Origin: Candidatus Hydrogenedentota bacterium
GTDB taxonomy: Bacteria; Hydrogenedentota; Hydrogenedentia; Hydrogenedentales; CAILVY01
NCBI GenBank assembly: GCA_029565395.1
Contig: JAKQOG010000158.1
Coordinates: 1 to 41,649 of the forward strand
DNA: 41,649 bases
Direction: 5' to 3'
Below are positions 17,022-24,978 of this stretch, one piece after another. The first letter of the stretch is position 1. The number at the start of each line of letters is the position of its first letter. A model generated the notes under the pieces. The model did not search any database, was not told where the DNA came from, and saw only the letters and a list, made by a program, of their open reading frames with translations. Both the position numbers and the translations under genes were made by a program.

Positions 17022-17465
17022 TCATAAAAGATATTTAGGGTCGTATTGGATGCCGTTCTTTTTGAGGAGGCGTTTTAATTCATCTTCGAAGGCGATTTTG
17101 TGATGATGCTCCTCCTGCCCTTCAATATAGCGGCGTACCACGGCGCAATGCGTCCAACTGGTGGAGAAGATGGCGTAGCCATCCTGCCAGGTGAAATAAC
17201 GATCGTGTAAATCGCGCACCCAAGAAGAGGAGGACCTCTTAAGTTCGCGCAGGAAATCGGCAGGGGTATGAGTAGTTTTCAAACTCACAAGGAGATGAGC
17301 GTGGTCAGCGGTGCCGCCGACAGTTTCAGCGACGCCGCCCAAGCCACGGACAGTTCCACCCAAATATTGGTGGAGTTGAGTACGCCATTCGGGGACGATA
17401 AAGGGACGGCGCTCTTTTGTGCTGAAGGTGATGTGGTAATGCAGGCTGTGGAAGGTTGAACCCAT
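17022..17465 (-). CDS. REP-associated tyrosine transposase (RAYT, Y1/HUH)
   Basis: A 147-residue IS200/IS605-type single-strand transposase. The ATG at 17465 has AAAGGG nine bases upstream; the in-frame ATG at 17474 is too close to that site. The HUH metal-binding pair is H55-A-H57 in TADHAHLLVSL. The conserved block WQDGYAIFSTS is at 93-103, and the catalytic helix YIEGQEEHH starts with Tyr113, with Gln117 and the HH pair following. All expected catalytic residues are present, so the enzyme looks intact. RAYTs recognise and move GTAG-headed REP hairpins, and such hairpins flank the gene on both sides here. There is no accessory TnpB. Confidence 0.92.
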   Translation of the reverse strand: MGSTFHSLHYHITFSTKERRPFIVPEWRTQLHQYLGGTVRGLGGVAETVGGTADHAHLLVSLKTTHTPADFLRELKRSSSSWVRDLHDRYFTWQDGYAIFSTSWTHCAVVRRYIEGQEEHHHKIAFEDELKRLLKKNGIQYDPKYLL

Positions 17466-17487
17466 GAGAATCATCCCTTTCTGTCTG

Positions 17488-17578
17488 GCACCCCGCCGGG
17501 GTGCATGGCAACGCAATCCTTAACCGGGGGTATCGAAGACTCAACCCCCGGCTACTCTCTCGCACACCTCCGGTGTGC
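17488..17578 (-). repeat. Right REP unit, inverted relative to the left array
   Basis: Hairpin 17488-17504 (GCACCCC, loop GCC, GGGGTGC), then the large REP in opposite orientation at 17524-17555 (matching the left copies base for base over 32 bases, with CTAC at 17552-17555 as the complement of GTAG), then hairpin 17562-17578 (GCACACC, loop TCC, GGTGTGC). This is the upstream side of the transposase. Confidence 0.9.
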
Positions 17579-17607
17579 ATCAGTAATAATATAAGAAAGT
17601 TTCGTGT

Positions 17608-17620
17608 CATATTCAACAAG
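17608..17620 (-). repeat. 13-bp inverted repeat, right end
   Basis: CATATTCAACAAG, the exact reverse complement of 16798-16810. It bounds the RAYT/REP unit on the right. Confidence 0.7.
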
Positions 17621-17647
17621 CCATTTTCCGCGGGTTCCAGCCGATAG

Positions 17648-17676
17648 CTTTGAAATCACAGATTGTGATCTCAAAG
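17648..17676. repeat. Intergenic hairpin 1 upstream of truA's 3' end
   Basis: CTTTGA-A-ATCACA, loop GAT, TGTGAT-C-TCAAAG: two 6-bp helices around a single A/C mismatch. It lies in a 434-base gene-free stretch (17466-17899) between the RAYT and truA, outside the RAYT end repeats. Confidence 0.65.
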
Positions 17677-17682
17677 ATAAGA

Positions 17683-17713
17683 ATTCTGCATCCGGTTAAC
17701 CGGGATGCAGAAT
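17683..17713. repeat. Intergenic hairpin 2, near-perfect palindrome
   Basis: Arms ATTCTGCATCC (17683-17693) and GGATGCAGAAT (17703-17713) are perfectly complementary, and the nine bases between contain the palindrome GGTTAACC. With one extra base the whole 31 bases form a single palindrome. No T-run follows on either strand. The remaining bases to 17899 show no feature I can support. Confidence 0.75.
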
Positions 17714-17899
17714 CCGCTAAGCGCGTCGAGGGCCGCAGAACGGGAACGATAGTCGTTGTGAAGTATCGCATTTTCAGTGCGCGGAGTATGGGGAAATTCT
17801 TGTCCCCTAGTGTTGCGCCGGGTTGTCATGTTTTGGCGTTTAAAGCGAAAATCGAGTATTGAAAAACAGGGGACCAATATCGATACTGAAAAAAACTGG

Positions 17900-18655
17900 T
17901 TAATAAAACACCTGCATTAGCGCGAGGCCGTGGGCGGGGGCGCAGTGTCCTTTGAAGGGGCCAGGGGAGTGGAGGCTTTCTTCGAGGAAGGATACGGAGA
18001 AGCGGCCGCGGGCGATTTCGACAAGGGTGCCGGTGATGTTGCGGACCATATGGTAGAGGAATGCATCGCCCTGGATCTCAATGCGCCATAGGTTATCCAC
18101 ATCGGCGGGGCCGATGATAGGCCCTTTGACGAATACGGCTTCATGCAGGGTTCGGATAGTCGTGGTGGCTTGGTTTCCCGTGCTTTGAAATCCCGCGAAA
18201 TCGTGTTTTCCGAGCAGCGCGGGCAGAAGCGATTTCAGGAGATCGAGGTCGGTGCGGTAGGGGACATGCCAGGCATAGGGTGCGCAGAACGGATCGGGCT
18301 CACGGTTGAAATCGATGCTGTAGGCGTATCGTTTGCCTTGGGCGGAAAATCGTGCATTGAAGCCCGGGGGCGCTTCTTCGAGAGAAATAACGCGGATTTC
18401 CGGTCCAAGCATTTTGGAAAGAGCATGTCGGAGGCGTGCGGGGAAATCTCCCGGCCACTCGCACGAGAAGACTTGGCCGAGGGCGTGTACACCGGCGTCG
18501 GTTCGGGACGCGCCAAACACGGCAATGGGTTGTGAAGCGATTTGGGCCAGGGCGCCTTCGAGTTCGCCTTGCACCGTGCGTAATCCAGGTTGATGCTGCC
18601 ATCCGGCGAAGTTTACGCCATTATATCGGAGGATGCCTTTCAGGATGCAGGCCAT
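17900..18655 (-). CDS. truA: tRNA pseudouridine synthase TruA (38-40)
   Basis: A 251-residue enzyme modifying U38-U40 in the tRNA anticodon arm. Start region LKGILRYNGVNFAGWQHQPGLRTVQGELE and the active-site motif GASRTDAGVHALGQV are characteristic; Asp53 is the nucleophile. Later blocks RYAYSI, HDFAGFQSTGN and FLYHMVRNITGTLVEIARGR also match, with the last forming the C-terminal family signature. It lies four bases downstream of the TPR membrane protein gene and is probably co-transcribed with it. Confidence 0.96.
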   Translation of the reverse strand: MACILKGILRYNGVNFAGWQHQPGLRTVQGELEGALAQIASQPIAVFGASRTDAGVHALGQVFSCEWPGDFPARLRHALSKMLGPEIRVISLEEAPPGFNARFSAQGKRYAYSIDFNREPDPFCAPYAWHVPYRTDLDLLKSLLPALLGKHDFAGFQSTGNQATTTIRTLHEAVFVKGPIIGPADVDNLWRIEIQGDAFLYHMVRNITGTLVEIARGRFSVSFLEESLHSPGPFKGHCAPAHGLALMQVFY

Positions 18656-18659
18656 ACGG

Positions 18660-19097
18660 CTACCCGTAGAGGATGTAGTGTATGGAAACGGCGATAATCA
18701 GCAGGGATGCCATCAGAATAATCATAGTAAAGAAAGCGTCACCTATGCGCGAAAAGACGCTACCGCCCGACTGACTCTTGCTGGAGGAATCGATTTTCCG
18801 TGGCGGGCCTGAATCGCGGCCGGGCATGACGGGGAGCCCATCGTTACGCACCAGACGGATTTTCAGGTCGTGCGCTTCCGGGCAATTGAACCGGGAGAGT
18901 ATGCGATCACACACGCGGATCGCTTCCTGGGCTCGATAGAGATATGCGAGGCAAAAAGCCTTGAGGAGCATGATGTTTTTGGTTTTGGGGAATGCCTGAT
19001 CGAGTTCGTCGAGAATCTCCAATGCGGCGGCAAATTGATTCTCCCGAAAGAGCTTATCCGCTTGCTGATACTTCACTTGTGCGGAATCAGGTTTCAT
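18660..19097 (-). CDS. Small TPR-like protein with C-terminal membrane anchor
   Basis: A 145-residue protein. I prefer the ATG at 19097 (GAGAGG just upstream) over the one at 19109. Residues about 5-75 form two TPR-like helix pairs (VKYQQADKLFRENQFAAALEILDEL, then NIMLLKAFCLAYLYRAQEAIRVC). A polar linker rich in Ser and Gly follows, and the last 25 residues form a membrane helix (FFTMIILMASLLIIAVSIHY). Tail-anchored topology puts the TPR part in the cytoplasm. Family unknown; partner unknown. It precedes truA by four bases. Confidence 0.75.
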   Translation of the reverse strand: MKPDSAQVKYQQADKLFRENQFAAALEILDELDQAFPKTKNIMLLKAFCLAYLYRAQEAIRVCDRILSRFNCPEAHDLKIRLVRNDGLPVMPGRDSGPPRKIDSSSKSQSGGSVFSRIGDAFFTMIILMASLLIIAVSIHYILYG

Positions 19098-19265
19098 GAA
19101 TCCTCTCATTTCCCTCAGCCGGTTTTTGCACTATACTGCCTCTTCACATGTAAATTGTACCCCAAAAACCGACCGGTGCAAAGAATACAAAGTTTTTTAT
19201 CTCGAAAGCAAATCGCCGCTTCAGGTAAAATATGGCCCGTTTTGTTCAAAAAGGATGATTATTTT

Positions 19266-20024
19266 GTGAATATGGTGTTGCTCCAATTAGCCATGGGATT
19301 GGCCGGTTTTATCCATACCGCCACCGGTTTTGGGTCGGCCTTGGCGGGAATGCCATTGCTGGTAATGGCGGTGGGCATCAGTACGGCGGCCCCCCTGATG
19401 GCCTTGCTGAGCCTGCCCATAACCGCAGTGGTCTTGTATCAGAATTGGCATGCGTTGCATTGGCGGGAATCATTGCGGCTGAATTTCGCCTCGTTTTTTG
19501 GGATCCCCATCGGTTTGTATTTACTGCAATATGGCAATGAATCCGCGATCACCATCCTGTTGGGGGTGGTTCTGGCCGGATATGCCATATATGTGCTCTG
19601 GATAGAAAAGCGCATAGGATTGCAGCGTTTGGGCGAATCAAAACCGGGGGCCAAAGAAGCCTGGTGGCAACAGGGCAGCAGTTTTGGGGTGGGCTTTGTC
19701 GCCGGTATTTTGGGGGGGGCGTACAATGCCAATGGACCACCGGTGATTGTCTATGGCGACATCCGGCGTTGGACCAAAGAACAATTCAAATCAACATTGC
19801 AGAGTTTCTTTATTGTAAACGGTGTGCTGGTGGTTATTGGACATGCTGTAGAAGGCCTGATAACCCCCCACGTGCTCTGGTTGTGCCTGTACGCCTTCCC
19901 TGTGATGATGGCGGGCATGATATTAGGGTGGATAGTCGACCGCTATCTGGATGGCGAGCGTTTTCGTACACTGGTGCAATGGTTGATTCTGTTGTTAGGG
20001 ATAAGTCTTTTATTCCAAGCATAG
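19266..20024 (+). CDS. TauE/SafE-family membrane permease
   Basis: A 252-residue polytopic protein with about seven or eight membrane helices. It shows the family's two related halves, each with a Gly-rich signature: GLAGFIHTATGFGSALAGMP near the start and FGVGFVAGILGGAYNANGPP in the middle (about 140-160). The family exports or imports anions such as sulfite, sulfonates or sulfoacetate; the substrate here cannot be assigned. I chose the GTG at 19266, ten bases after AAGGA at 19251-19255; an ATG two codons on is possible. The frame remains open upstream to 18870 but that part overlaps the opposing TPR gene and is not homologous. Confidence 0.9.
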   Translation: MNMVLLQLAMGLAGFIHTATGFGSALAGMPLLVMAVGISTAAPLMALLSLPITAVVLYQNWHALHWRESLRLNFASFFGIPIGLYLLQYGNESAITILLGVVLAGYAIYVLWIEKRIGLQRLGESKPGAKEAWWQQGSSFGVGFVAGILGGAYNANGPPVIVYGDIRRWTKEQFKSTLQSFFIVNGVLVVIGHAVEGLITPHVLWLCLYAFPVMMAGMILGWIVDRYLDGERFRTLVQWLILLLGISLLFQA

Positions 20025-20197
20025 TCTTATTAGGAATATCCGAGACCTTCCTTTTGTATAATTCTTATACATGCGGACAAACAGCACTGGCTTTTGAAAA
20101 AGTTTCTTTCTCTGAAATATATTCCGAATATAACGCAAAATTAACATGTATTAATAGATATAATCATATTTATTAATAAAATATCAGGTATATTTAT

Positions 20198-20227
20198 TTG
20201 ACAATCATTTTTACGATTGCTTATAAT
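20198..20227 (+). promoter_or_regulatory. Near-consensus sigma70 promoter for the BACON-like lipoprotein
   Basis: Perfect TTGACA (20198-20203) and perfect TATAAT (20222-20227) with an 18-base spacer, in very A/T-rich DNA. The predicted start is near 20234, giving a leader of about 125 bases. The rest of the 334-base gap from 20025 is A/T-rich with a small hairpin (GTATAA-TTC-TTATAC near 20056) and no visible gene. Confidence 0.85.
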
Positions 20228-20358
20228 CATAAGAAATAATGCCGTGTGGCGAAACCTTTGTGGTTGAAAGCAGTATCAAGATATGTGTTTGAAAAGGTGT
20301 TCCATTAGTGCAAGGGAAATGTAGCTGATGGGGCATAACAGATAGGGAGTATGAGGCC

Positions 20359-21381
20359 ATGCAGAGTAAGTCGATTTTATTAGCGGTAGTGGCATTGTCG
20401 GTTATTGGATTAACCTTGACGGGATGCCCGAAAGAACCGGTGCTGAAGATTTCCGCGGGGACCATGCATTTTGGGGTAGTGGAAGGGCCGGCCCCCGGGC
20501 AGGAGCAGTATGAAACCACCAAAACCTTCCAGGTGTGGAACGATGGAGCTGCGGGAACCTCGGTGGTATTCACCGTATCTGCGACCCCGGCTTGGATTCA
20601 GGTTAATCCCCTAACGGGACAAAGCTTGAGCGCGGATGACAAGGTCACCATCACCGTGACGATAGATCGGAATTATGAGGCGAAATCGCTGGATTTTGTC
20701 ACGGGCGTTGTCAAGGTGGATGCGGGCTTTGATGTGAAAAACGTTGGGGTGACCACCGCTCCGAATTATTACACCGAAGCCTTTAACAATGAAAATCTGT
20801 TTGATTTGGATCAGACGCAGTTGGCGTTTGAACCCAATGGCGGACCGAGTTTTTATGGGGTGGAAAAGTCCGTTATCAGCGCATTCCCGACAGATCCGGC
20901 AGGTGGTTTGATGCTTGATTTCGAAGCGTTTGGCGACCCGGTGTTAGCCATGCCTTTTGGGGGGGAAGATGTTCCCTTCTATGGCAAGAATTATGACACC
21001 TTGTACATTTCCAGCAATGGCTGGGTGAGTTTCGGTCAAGCAGGGAATGATGCAACCTCATATCAAAATCATTTTAAAGCGCCGCAGATTTCCGGATTGA
21101 ATGTAGATGCCACCCAGGCGGGGAGCGAGGTGTCATTCTTGCAAGACGAAGACAAACTGATTATTACGTATGAGAATTGCCCGACGGCCGGCGCCCCTGC
21201 GAGTCCGAACGATTTTCAAATAGAGTTATTTTTTGACGGACGCATTCACTTGAATTATCTGAACGTGGATCCGGCCATGCAGGGCGTGGTGGGTCTTTCC
21301 TATGGCATGGGTGGCACGGGCGCTCTTCCGGATGGTTTCCTGGAAAGCAATCTGAACACCGATACGTTGAAATCGAATTGA
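20359..21381 (+). CDS. Lipoprotein with BACON-like and NIDO-like domains
   Basis: A 340-residue lipoprotein. The signal peptide ends in LTGC with lipidated Cys23 and Pro at +2. Residues about 30-125 look like an immunoglobulin-fold BACON-type domain (FQVWNDGAAGTSVVFTV, then TPAWIQVNPLTGQ and VTITVTIDRN). Residues about 195-330 contain YDTLYISSNGWVSFG and an acidic beta-rich region seen in NIDO-like extracellular domains. It should be surface or periplasm-exposed, perhaps carbohydrate-binding. It is a single-gene transcript with its own promoter and terminator. AGGGAG nine bases before the ATG is the likely ribosome site. Confidence 0.8.
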   Translation: MQSKSILLAVVALSVIGLTLTGCPKEPVLKISAGTMHFGVVEGPAPGQEQYETTKTFQVWNDGAAGTSVVFTVSATPAWIQVNPLTGQSLSADDKVTITVTIDRNYEAKSLDFVTGVVKVDAGFDVKNVGVTTAPNYYTEAFNNENLFDLDQTQLAFEPNGGPSFYGVEKSVISAFPTDPAGGLMLDFEAFGDPVLAMPFGGEDVPFYGKNYDTLYISSNGWVSFGQAGNDATSYQNHFKAPQISGLNVDATQAGSEVSFLQDEDKLIITYENCPTAGAPASPNDFQIELFFDGRIHLNYLNVDPAMQGVVGLSYGMGGTGALPDGFLESNLNTDTLKSN

Positions 21382-21395
21382 GACTGTAATCAATT

Positions 21396-21436
21396 GCGGG
21401 GCTCTTCCGATTTTGGGAAGAACCCCGCAGCTTTTT
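21396..21436 (+). terminator. Strong intrinsic terminator
   Basis: GCGGGG-C-TCTTCC, loop GATTTTG (approximately), GGAAGA-A-CCCCGC: two 6-bp helices with one C/A mismatch, then AGCTTTTTA (T-run 21432-21436). It ends the lipoprotein transcript 15 bases after its stop. Confidence 0.9.
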
Positions 21437-21481
21437 ATAGAATACGTTATTATTACGGCCGCACGTAATCAGTGGGGCCGT

Positions 21482-21625
21482 TTATTTTTGAAGGATGATT
21501 AAAAAGTCGTTATAACTGGGCCCGTTGTTTGCGGTGATGCTCATGACGGTCCAACCATCCTTGAGATCTTTTTCAAGATCCTCTTTGCCCGAACCATTTG
21601 ACTGAACGATTAATGCCTTCTGCAT
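21482..21625 (-). CDS. 47-residue small protein
   Basis: A short minus-strand frame that general gene callers can miss. It reads MQKALIVQSNGSGKEDLEKD, then LKDGWTVMSITANNG and PSYNDFLIILQK. The ATG at 21625 has AAGGAG five bases upstream, a textbook ribosome site, and the start lies 23 bases after the aroD stop in the same direction. The pattern of a short strand, a helix ending in L-x-x-GW-x-V, then two strands recalls the DUF4177 type of tiny beta-alpha-beta proteins, but I cannot assign a family. It would be the last gene of the operon that starts at 24791. Confidence 0.8.
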   Translation of the reverse strand: MQKALIVQSNGSGKEDLEKDLKDGWTVMSITANNGPSYNDFLIILQK

Positions 21626-21648
21626 ATTTACTCCTTGCCGCGTTTCTC

Positions 21649-22404
21649 TTACATTTGCCTCATATTTGCCCTTGCCCTTCGATTGGGGAAGAACGCTTCA
21701 AGATACTTTAACGTGTCCCTGCAATTCAACTGACCGGGCGCGGCGGATTCCTCAAGAAAGGTGAAGGTGATTAACGAACCGAGGGCGGGGAAAAATATCC
21801 GGGAAAGCCGGCCCAGTGCGCCCATACCGATTACGATGAGGTCATTGGCCGTATGATCGAGGGTGAACCGTGCAAGGGTGCGGATATCGGCAATGGCATG
21901 ACAGGAGGCCGCCACTTTGATGATATCCGCTCCCTGTTTTTTCCCGGAGGTGTAAATGTCATTAAGTTCTTGAAGAGGGGGGGTGCCCTCGAAATTGTGA
22001 TAGGAACCGATACTGGTGCGGTTCGCTTCGCGCGCGCGGTCAAACACGGCCGCGCAGAATGGCGCGGCTAACTCGATATCGATGGCGCCAACGCAGGGAA
22101 GGATGGCTTCATATAGTTTTAAGCGTGACTCCTCCGGGCCGTTCCATCCGCCGCCTTCCGCAGCCCACCGGATCGTGCCGATCGTGGGAATATCGGCATA
22201 GCGCTGTACTTCGCCAAGCACAAAGTTGATCTCCTGCGTGGTGAAGAGATCGATGCGCAATTCAACCAGATCGATCCCCGTGGCGAGCGCCTGCTCGATA
22301 TCCGAGTGAGCCACGCCATTGCGGACGGTCACGGCAACCCGCGGCACGTCCCCCAATTCCACACTTCCGATGTGCAAAGAACGTTGGTTTTTTGTTGTAT
22401 GCAT
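21649..22404 (-). CDS. aroD: Type I 3-dehydroquinate dehydratase
   Basis: A 251-residue class I enzyme that forms a Schiff base to dehydrate 3-dehydroquinate to 3-dehydroshikimate in aromatic amino acid synthesis. Catalytic residues are visible: the Schiff-base lysine is Lys163 in ADIIKVAA, the general base His136 in GSYHNFEGTP, and the substrate contact ELRID at 49-53. GMGALGRLSR near the C-terminus matches the family substrate-binding loop. The ATG at 22404 is chosen; a TTG two codons upstream is possible and no clear ribosome site separates them. Third gene of the operon headed by the beta-CASP nuclease. No other shikimate gene is nearby. Confidence 0.94.
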   Translation of the reverse strand: MHTTKNQRSLHIGSVELGDVPRVAVTVRNGVAHSDIEQALATGIDLVELRIDLFTTQEINFVLGEVQRYADIPTIGTIRWAAEGGGWNGPEESRLKLYEAILPCVGAIDIELAAPFCAAVFDRAREANRTSIGSYHNFEGTPPLQELNDIYTSGKKQGADIIKVAASCHAIADIRTLARFTLDHTANDLIVIGMGALGRLSRIFFPALGSLITFTFLEESAAPGQLNCRDTLKYLEAFFPNRRARANMRQM

Positions 22405-22478
22405 AATCAAGACTCACTGCCTTCGTTTGATGCACGCCGCACCCCGTTGGATGCAGGCTTCAGCATAGCGTTTTGGGC

Positions 22479-23411
22479 CTAACGTTGTCCATCCCGAAGC
22501 ACGCGATGTTCCCACTCCCGCTGGAGGCGTTCCCGGTGTTTCCAGCGGCGGTGGAGCCAGAGCCATTGATCGGGGTGTACCCGGACCAGATTTTCGAAGA
22601 AATCCTGGCACTGTTGCGTGTTGGTGACAATGTCTTGACGAAGATTGCCGGAACGGTTGATTTCCAGGGCGGGATAAAACTGAAGAGTGTATTTTCCCTT
22701 GGCATCGCGGAACATGGATACGGGATGAATGGGAACCTTCGCGCGAACAGCCACCATCACGGGCGCGATGGTGGCCCAGCAGGATTCGCCAAAGAACGTG
22801 ACGGGCACGGCGTTATGCCGGGGGCTTTGGTCGATAAGCACACCGACGATCCATCCCTCTTTTAGAAGGCGGATTACATCGGCGCCCGCTTCATCTTTTG
22901 GAATGGTTCGTATCTGAGCCGCTTGGCGTGTGCGGTCAATGGCGTCATTCAGCACGGGATCGTCAAAGGGACGCACGATCTCCGCAGTTTTATACCCATG
23001 ACTGCTCAGGACGGAGGCCATCCACTCCCAGTTTCCAAGATGGCCGCCAATGGCCAGAAACCCCTTGGTAAAATCGCAGTGTTCCATGCCTTTGATGGTG
23101 ACGTACCCTTTGTATTGGCGTTTGGCCAGTCTCGGCATATGGGCAAATTCCGCCGCCACGATAGCCAGGTTGCGCACCACGCCCTTTACTATACGGCGTT
23201 TGTGCTCCTGGGGCACCGCATCGCCGAAAGCCAGATCCAGATTGGCAAACCCGACTTTCTTTATGCGGGGAATAAGATGATAGGCTAGGCGGCCTATGGT
23301 TACGGCGATAACCCTGCTCACGGGAAGCGGAAGCACACGGGTGAGGATGCCAAATGCGCGCACCACGTAAGAGAGGCATTTTTGAACAATCTGTTTGGGC
23401 TTGCCCTGCAT
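22479..23411 (-). CDS. Lipid A acyltransferase, LpxL/HtrB family
   Basis: A 310-residue inner-membrane acyltransferase. It carries the catalytic HX4(D/E) motif as GGHLGNWEW, His124 and Glu129, and the downstream IDQSPR and FFGESCWA blocks of the LpxL/LpxM family, which add secondary acyl chains to lipid A. An N-terminal hydrophobic region anchors it. Three bases separate it from the upstream nuclease gene, showing co-transcription. Its presence argues that the cell makes lipopolysaccharide. Which acyl step it performs cannot be told from sequence. Confidence 0.9.
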   Translation of the reverse strand: MQGKPKQIVQKCLSYVVRAFGILTRVLPLPVSRVIAVTIGRLAYHLIPRIKKVGFANLDLAFGDAVPQEHKRRIVKGVVRNLAIVAAEFAHMPRLAKRQYKGYVTIKGMEHCDFTKGFLAIGGHLGNWEWMASVLSSHGYKTAEIVRPFDDPVLNDAIDRTRQAAQIRTIPKDEAGADVIRLLKEGWIVGVLIDQSPRHNAVPVTFFGESCWATIAPVMVAVRAKVPIHPVSMFRDAKGKYTLQFYPALEINRSGNLRQDIVTNTQQCQDFFENLVRVHPDQWLWLHRRWKHRERLQREWEHRVLRDGQR

Positions 23412-23414
23412 CCA

Positions 23415-24791
23415 CTACGCCTCCAACGTAAGATGTTGTCCGATGCCCGGCACATAACTTCGGAAACCGTTGCCGGTATTCTCGCGCATCCAAGCCAAAG
23501 CGTCGGGATCCCCGTGAACATACACTACGTTCTTGGGTTTAATCCGCTCGATAATTTTTCGCAAGGCTTTCCGGCTGGCATGCGCGCTGAAATGGAGGCG
23601 GCGGATGTTTTCCAGTTTGATTTCAACAGCGGGGTGGCCGAGGGCAAATTGCAGCCGATCCCCCGGGTTGGCATTCAACAACCGGTAACCTAGAGTATCC
23701 TGGTCCACGTACCCAACAAAGAAAATACCATGATGATTGTATTTCACCATCTCCTGGGCGATGAGCGCGGAAGGAGTGTTTTCCATCATCATGCCGGAGG
23801 TTGCCACAAGAATACTGGGTTCAGACAAAAGCCGCTCCACGACGCCCGGATCAAAGACATTCCCAATCCGGCCAAATTGTTCCAGAGGCCGCAATTCCGC
23901 ATCCGGAGCCAGATATTCCTGAAAACGGTTGTACACTTCATAGATGGCGCGGCCCAACCCCGATGCATACACCGGCACTTCGGGGATAAGGCGTTCTTCT
24001 TGAAGGCGCGCCACGATGTTGAGGACTTCCTGGGTGCGGCCCAGAGCGAATGAGGGCAATAAAACGCACCCCCCACCCTTGAGAACACGTCGAATATACT
24101 CGCCCAGCCGCAAGGATTCCTGGAAATAGGGATATACGCTGGTCTCGTCGGCGGCGCCCTGTGTGGATTCAATCACCAGCGTGTCCACCTCGATTTTTTC
24201 ATCGATCGGCGTATAGCCGCCCATCAATTCCTGGTCGGTCTCACAAATGTCCCCCGTGTATAAAATCGTGTGACCGGGGATCCGCATCAACACGCTGGCG
24301 CTTCCCAGCACATGCCCGGAATGATGAAAGGTTACTTCGATTTCCTGGTCCGCCCCAAGCCGGAAGGGAAGTTCAAAGTCGACACATTCCACCCGGCGCA
24401 TGGAATACCCCACATCCTCGTGATCAAACAGGGGATACTCTTGAATGCCGCGTTCCTTGGCCATTATTTCCATCACGGTGACACTGTTGTGCAGCATTCG
24501 ATCCATGATGCGGGCCGTGGGCAGGGTGGCATAGCTGGTTACGCCGGGAAATTGCCGCAACAAATACGGCATCGACCCGCAGTGATCCACATGGCCATGT
24601 GAGACCAGGAGCGCGTCTGGGGCGCGATTCAGAAGGGAAAATTCCGGGAGAGCCTCATAACCTTCTTTTTTGGGATGGGTACCACAGTCCAACAGCAGTT
24701 GGTACCCATTAAAGCCAACCTTGAAGCAACTTGCGCCGACTTCTCCGCCACCGCCCAACACGCTAAATGTAATATTTCTGCGATTACTCAT
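23415..24791 (-). CDS. Metallo-beta-lactamase / beta-CASP RNA nuclease
   Basis: A 458-residue nuclease of the CPSF73/Ysh1-like group. The metal-binding HxHxDH motif is VSHGHVDHCG with H65, H67, D69, H70; further motifs are HSGHVLGSAS, YTGDI and IESTQG, and the beta-CASP part carries SFALGRTQE and SGMM. The C-terminal KNVVYVHGD is the last conserved histidine block. These enzymes process or degrade RNA in the cytoplasm. The ATG at 24791 is chosen because homology begins there and because a near-consensus promoter ends only about ten bases upstream. No Shine-Dalgarno is present. First gene of a four-gene operon with lpxL, aroD and a 47-aa protein. Confidence 0.93.
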   Translation of the reverse strand: MSNRRNITFSVLGGGGEVGASCFKVGFNGYQLLLDCGTHPKKEGYEALPEFSLLNRAPDALLVSHGHVDHCGSMPYLLRQFPGVTSYATLPTARIMDRMLHNSVTVMEIMAKERGIQEYPLFDHEDVGYSMRRVECVDFELPFRLGADQEIEVTFHHSGHVLGSASVLMRIPGHTILYTGDICETDQELMGGYTPIDEKIEVDTLVIESTQGAADETSVYPYFQESLRLGEYIRRVLKGGGCVLLPSFALGRTQEVLNIVARLQEERLIPEVPVYASGLGRAIYEVYNRFQEYLAPDAELRPLEQFGRIGNVFDPGVVERLLSEPSILVATSGMMMENTPSALIAQEMVKYNHHGIFFVGYVDQDTLGYRLLNANPGDRLQFALGHPAVEIKLENIRRLHFSAHASRKALRKIIERIKPKNVVYVHGDPDALAWMRENTGNGFRSYVPGIGQHLTLEA

Positions 24792-24801
24792 TTCGATTAC
24801 T

Positions 24802-24830
24802 ATTTTACGCAATTTGTATAAATATGTCAA
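24802..24830 (-). promoter_or_regulatory. Promoter for the beta-CASP operon, predicting a leaderless mRNA
   Basis: On the minus strand a perfect TTGACA (24825-24830) is followed after 17 bases by TAAAAT (24802-24807). The start of transcription would be near 24795, four or five bases before the ATG at 24791. This fits the absence of a ribosome binding site. Confidence 0.8.
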
Positions 24831-24950
24831 AAAAAGCACAAAAAGTAACGTTATGTGGAAGCGGAAGCAATCCCCTTAGTGTATACGGGATACGAACAAG
24901 GCGCAGAAGTCCATTTGAGTTTAATAACCCTTATCAACAAAGTGCGCGAC

Positions 24951-24978
24951 TTGACCCGGTGCCCCGGAGATGTACTAG
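24951..24978 (+). promoter_or_regulatory. Possible promoter for the Dabb-cupin operon
   Basis: TTGACC at 24951-24956, then 16 bases, then TACTAG at 24973-24978. The match is moderate and the spacing slightly short. It lies 62 bases before the first gene of the operon. Confidence 0.4.

Larger units (their letters stand above)
16798..17620 (-). mobile_element. RAYT gene with flanking REP array (REPtron-like element)
   Basis: The transposase at 17022-17465 is bracketed by REP-type hairpins on both sides and by a 13-bp perfect inverted repeat (CTTGTTGAATATG at 16798-16810, complement at 17608-17620). GTAG tetranucleotides head the larger hairpins, as in known RAYT/REP systems. The whole unit is 823 bases. 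The end repeats are short enough to be coincidence, so the exact limits are inferred. Confidence 0.75.

Noticed and set aside
17650..17862. A 70-codon plus-strand frame in the gap before truA
   Set aside because: It runs through the two hairpins, has no ribosome site and no plausible protein character.
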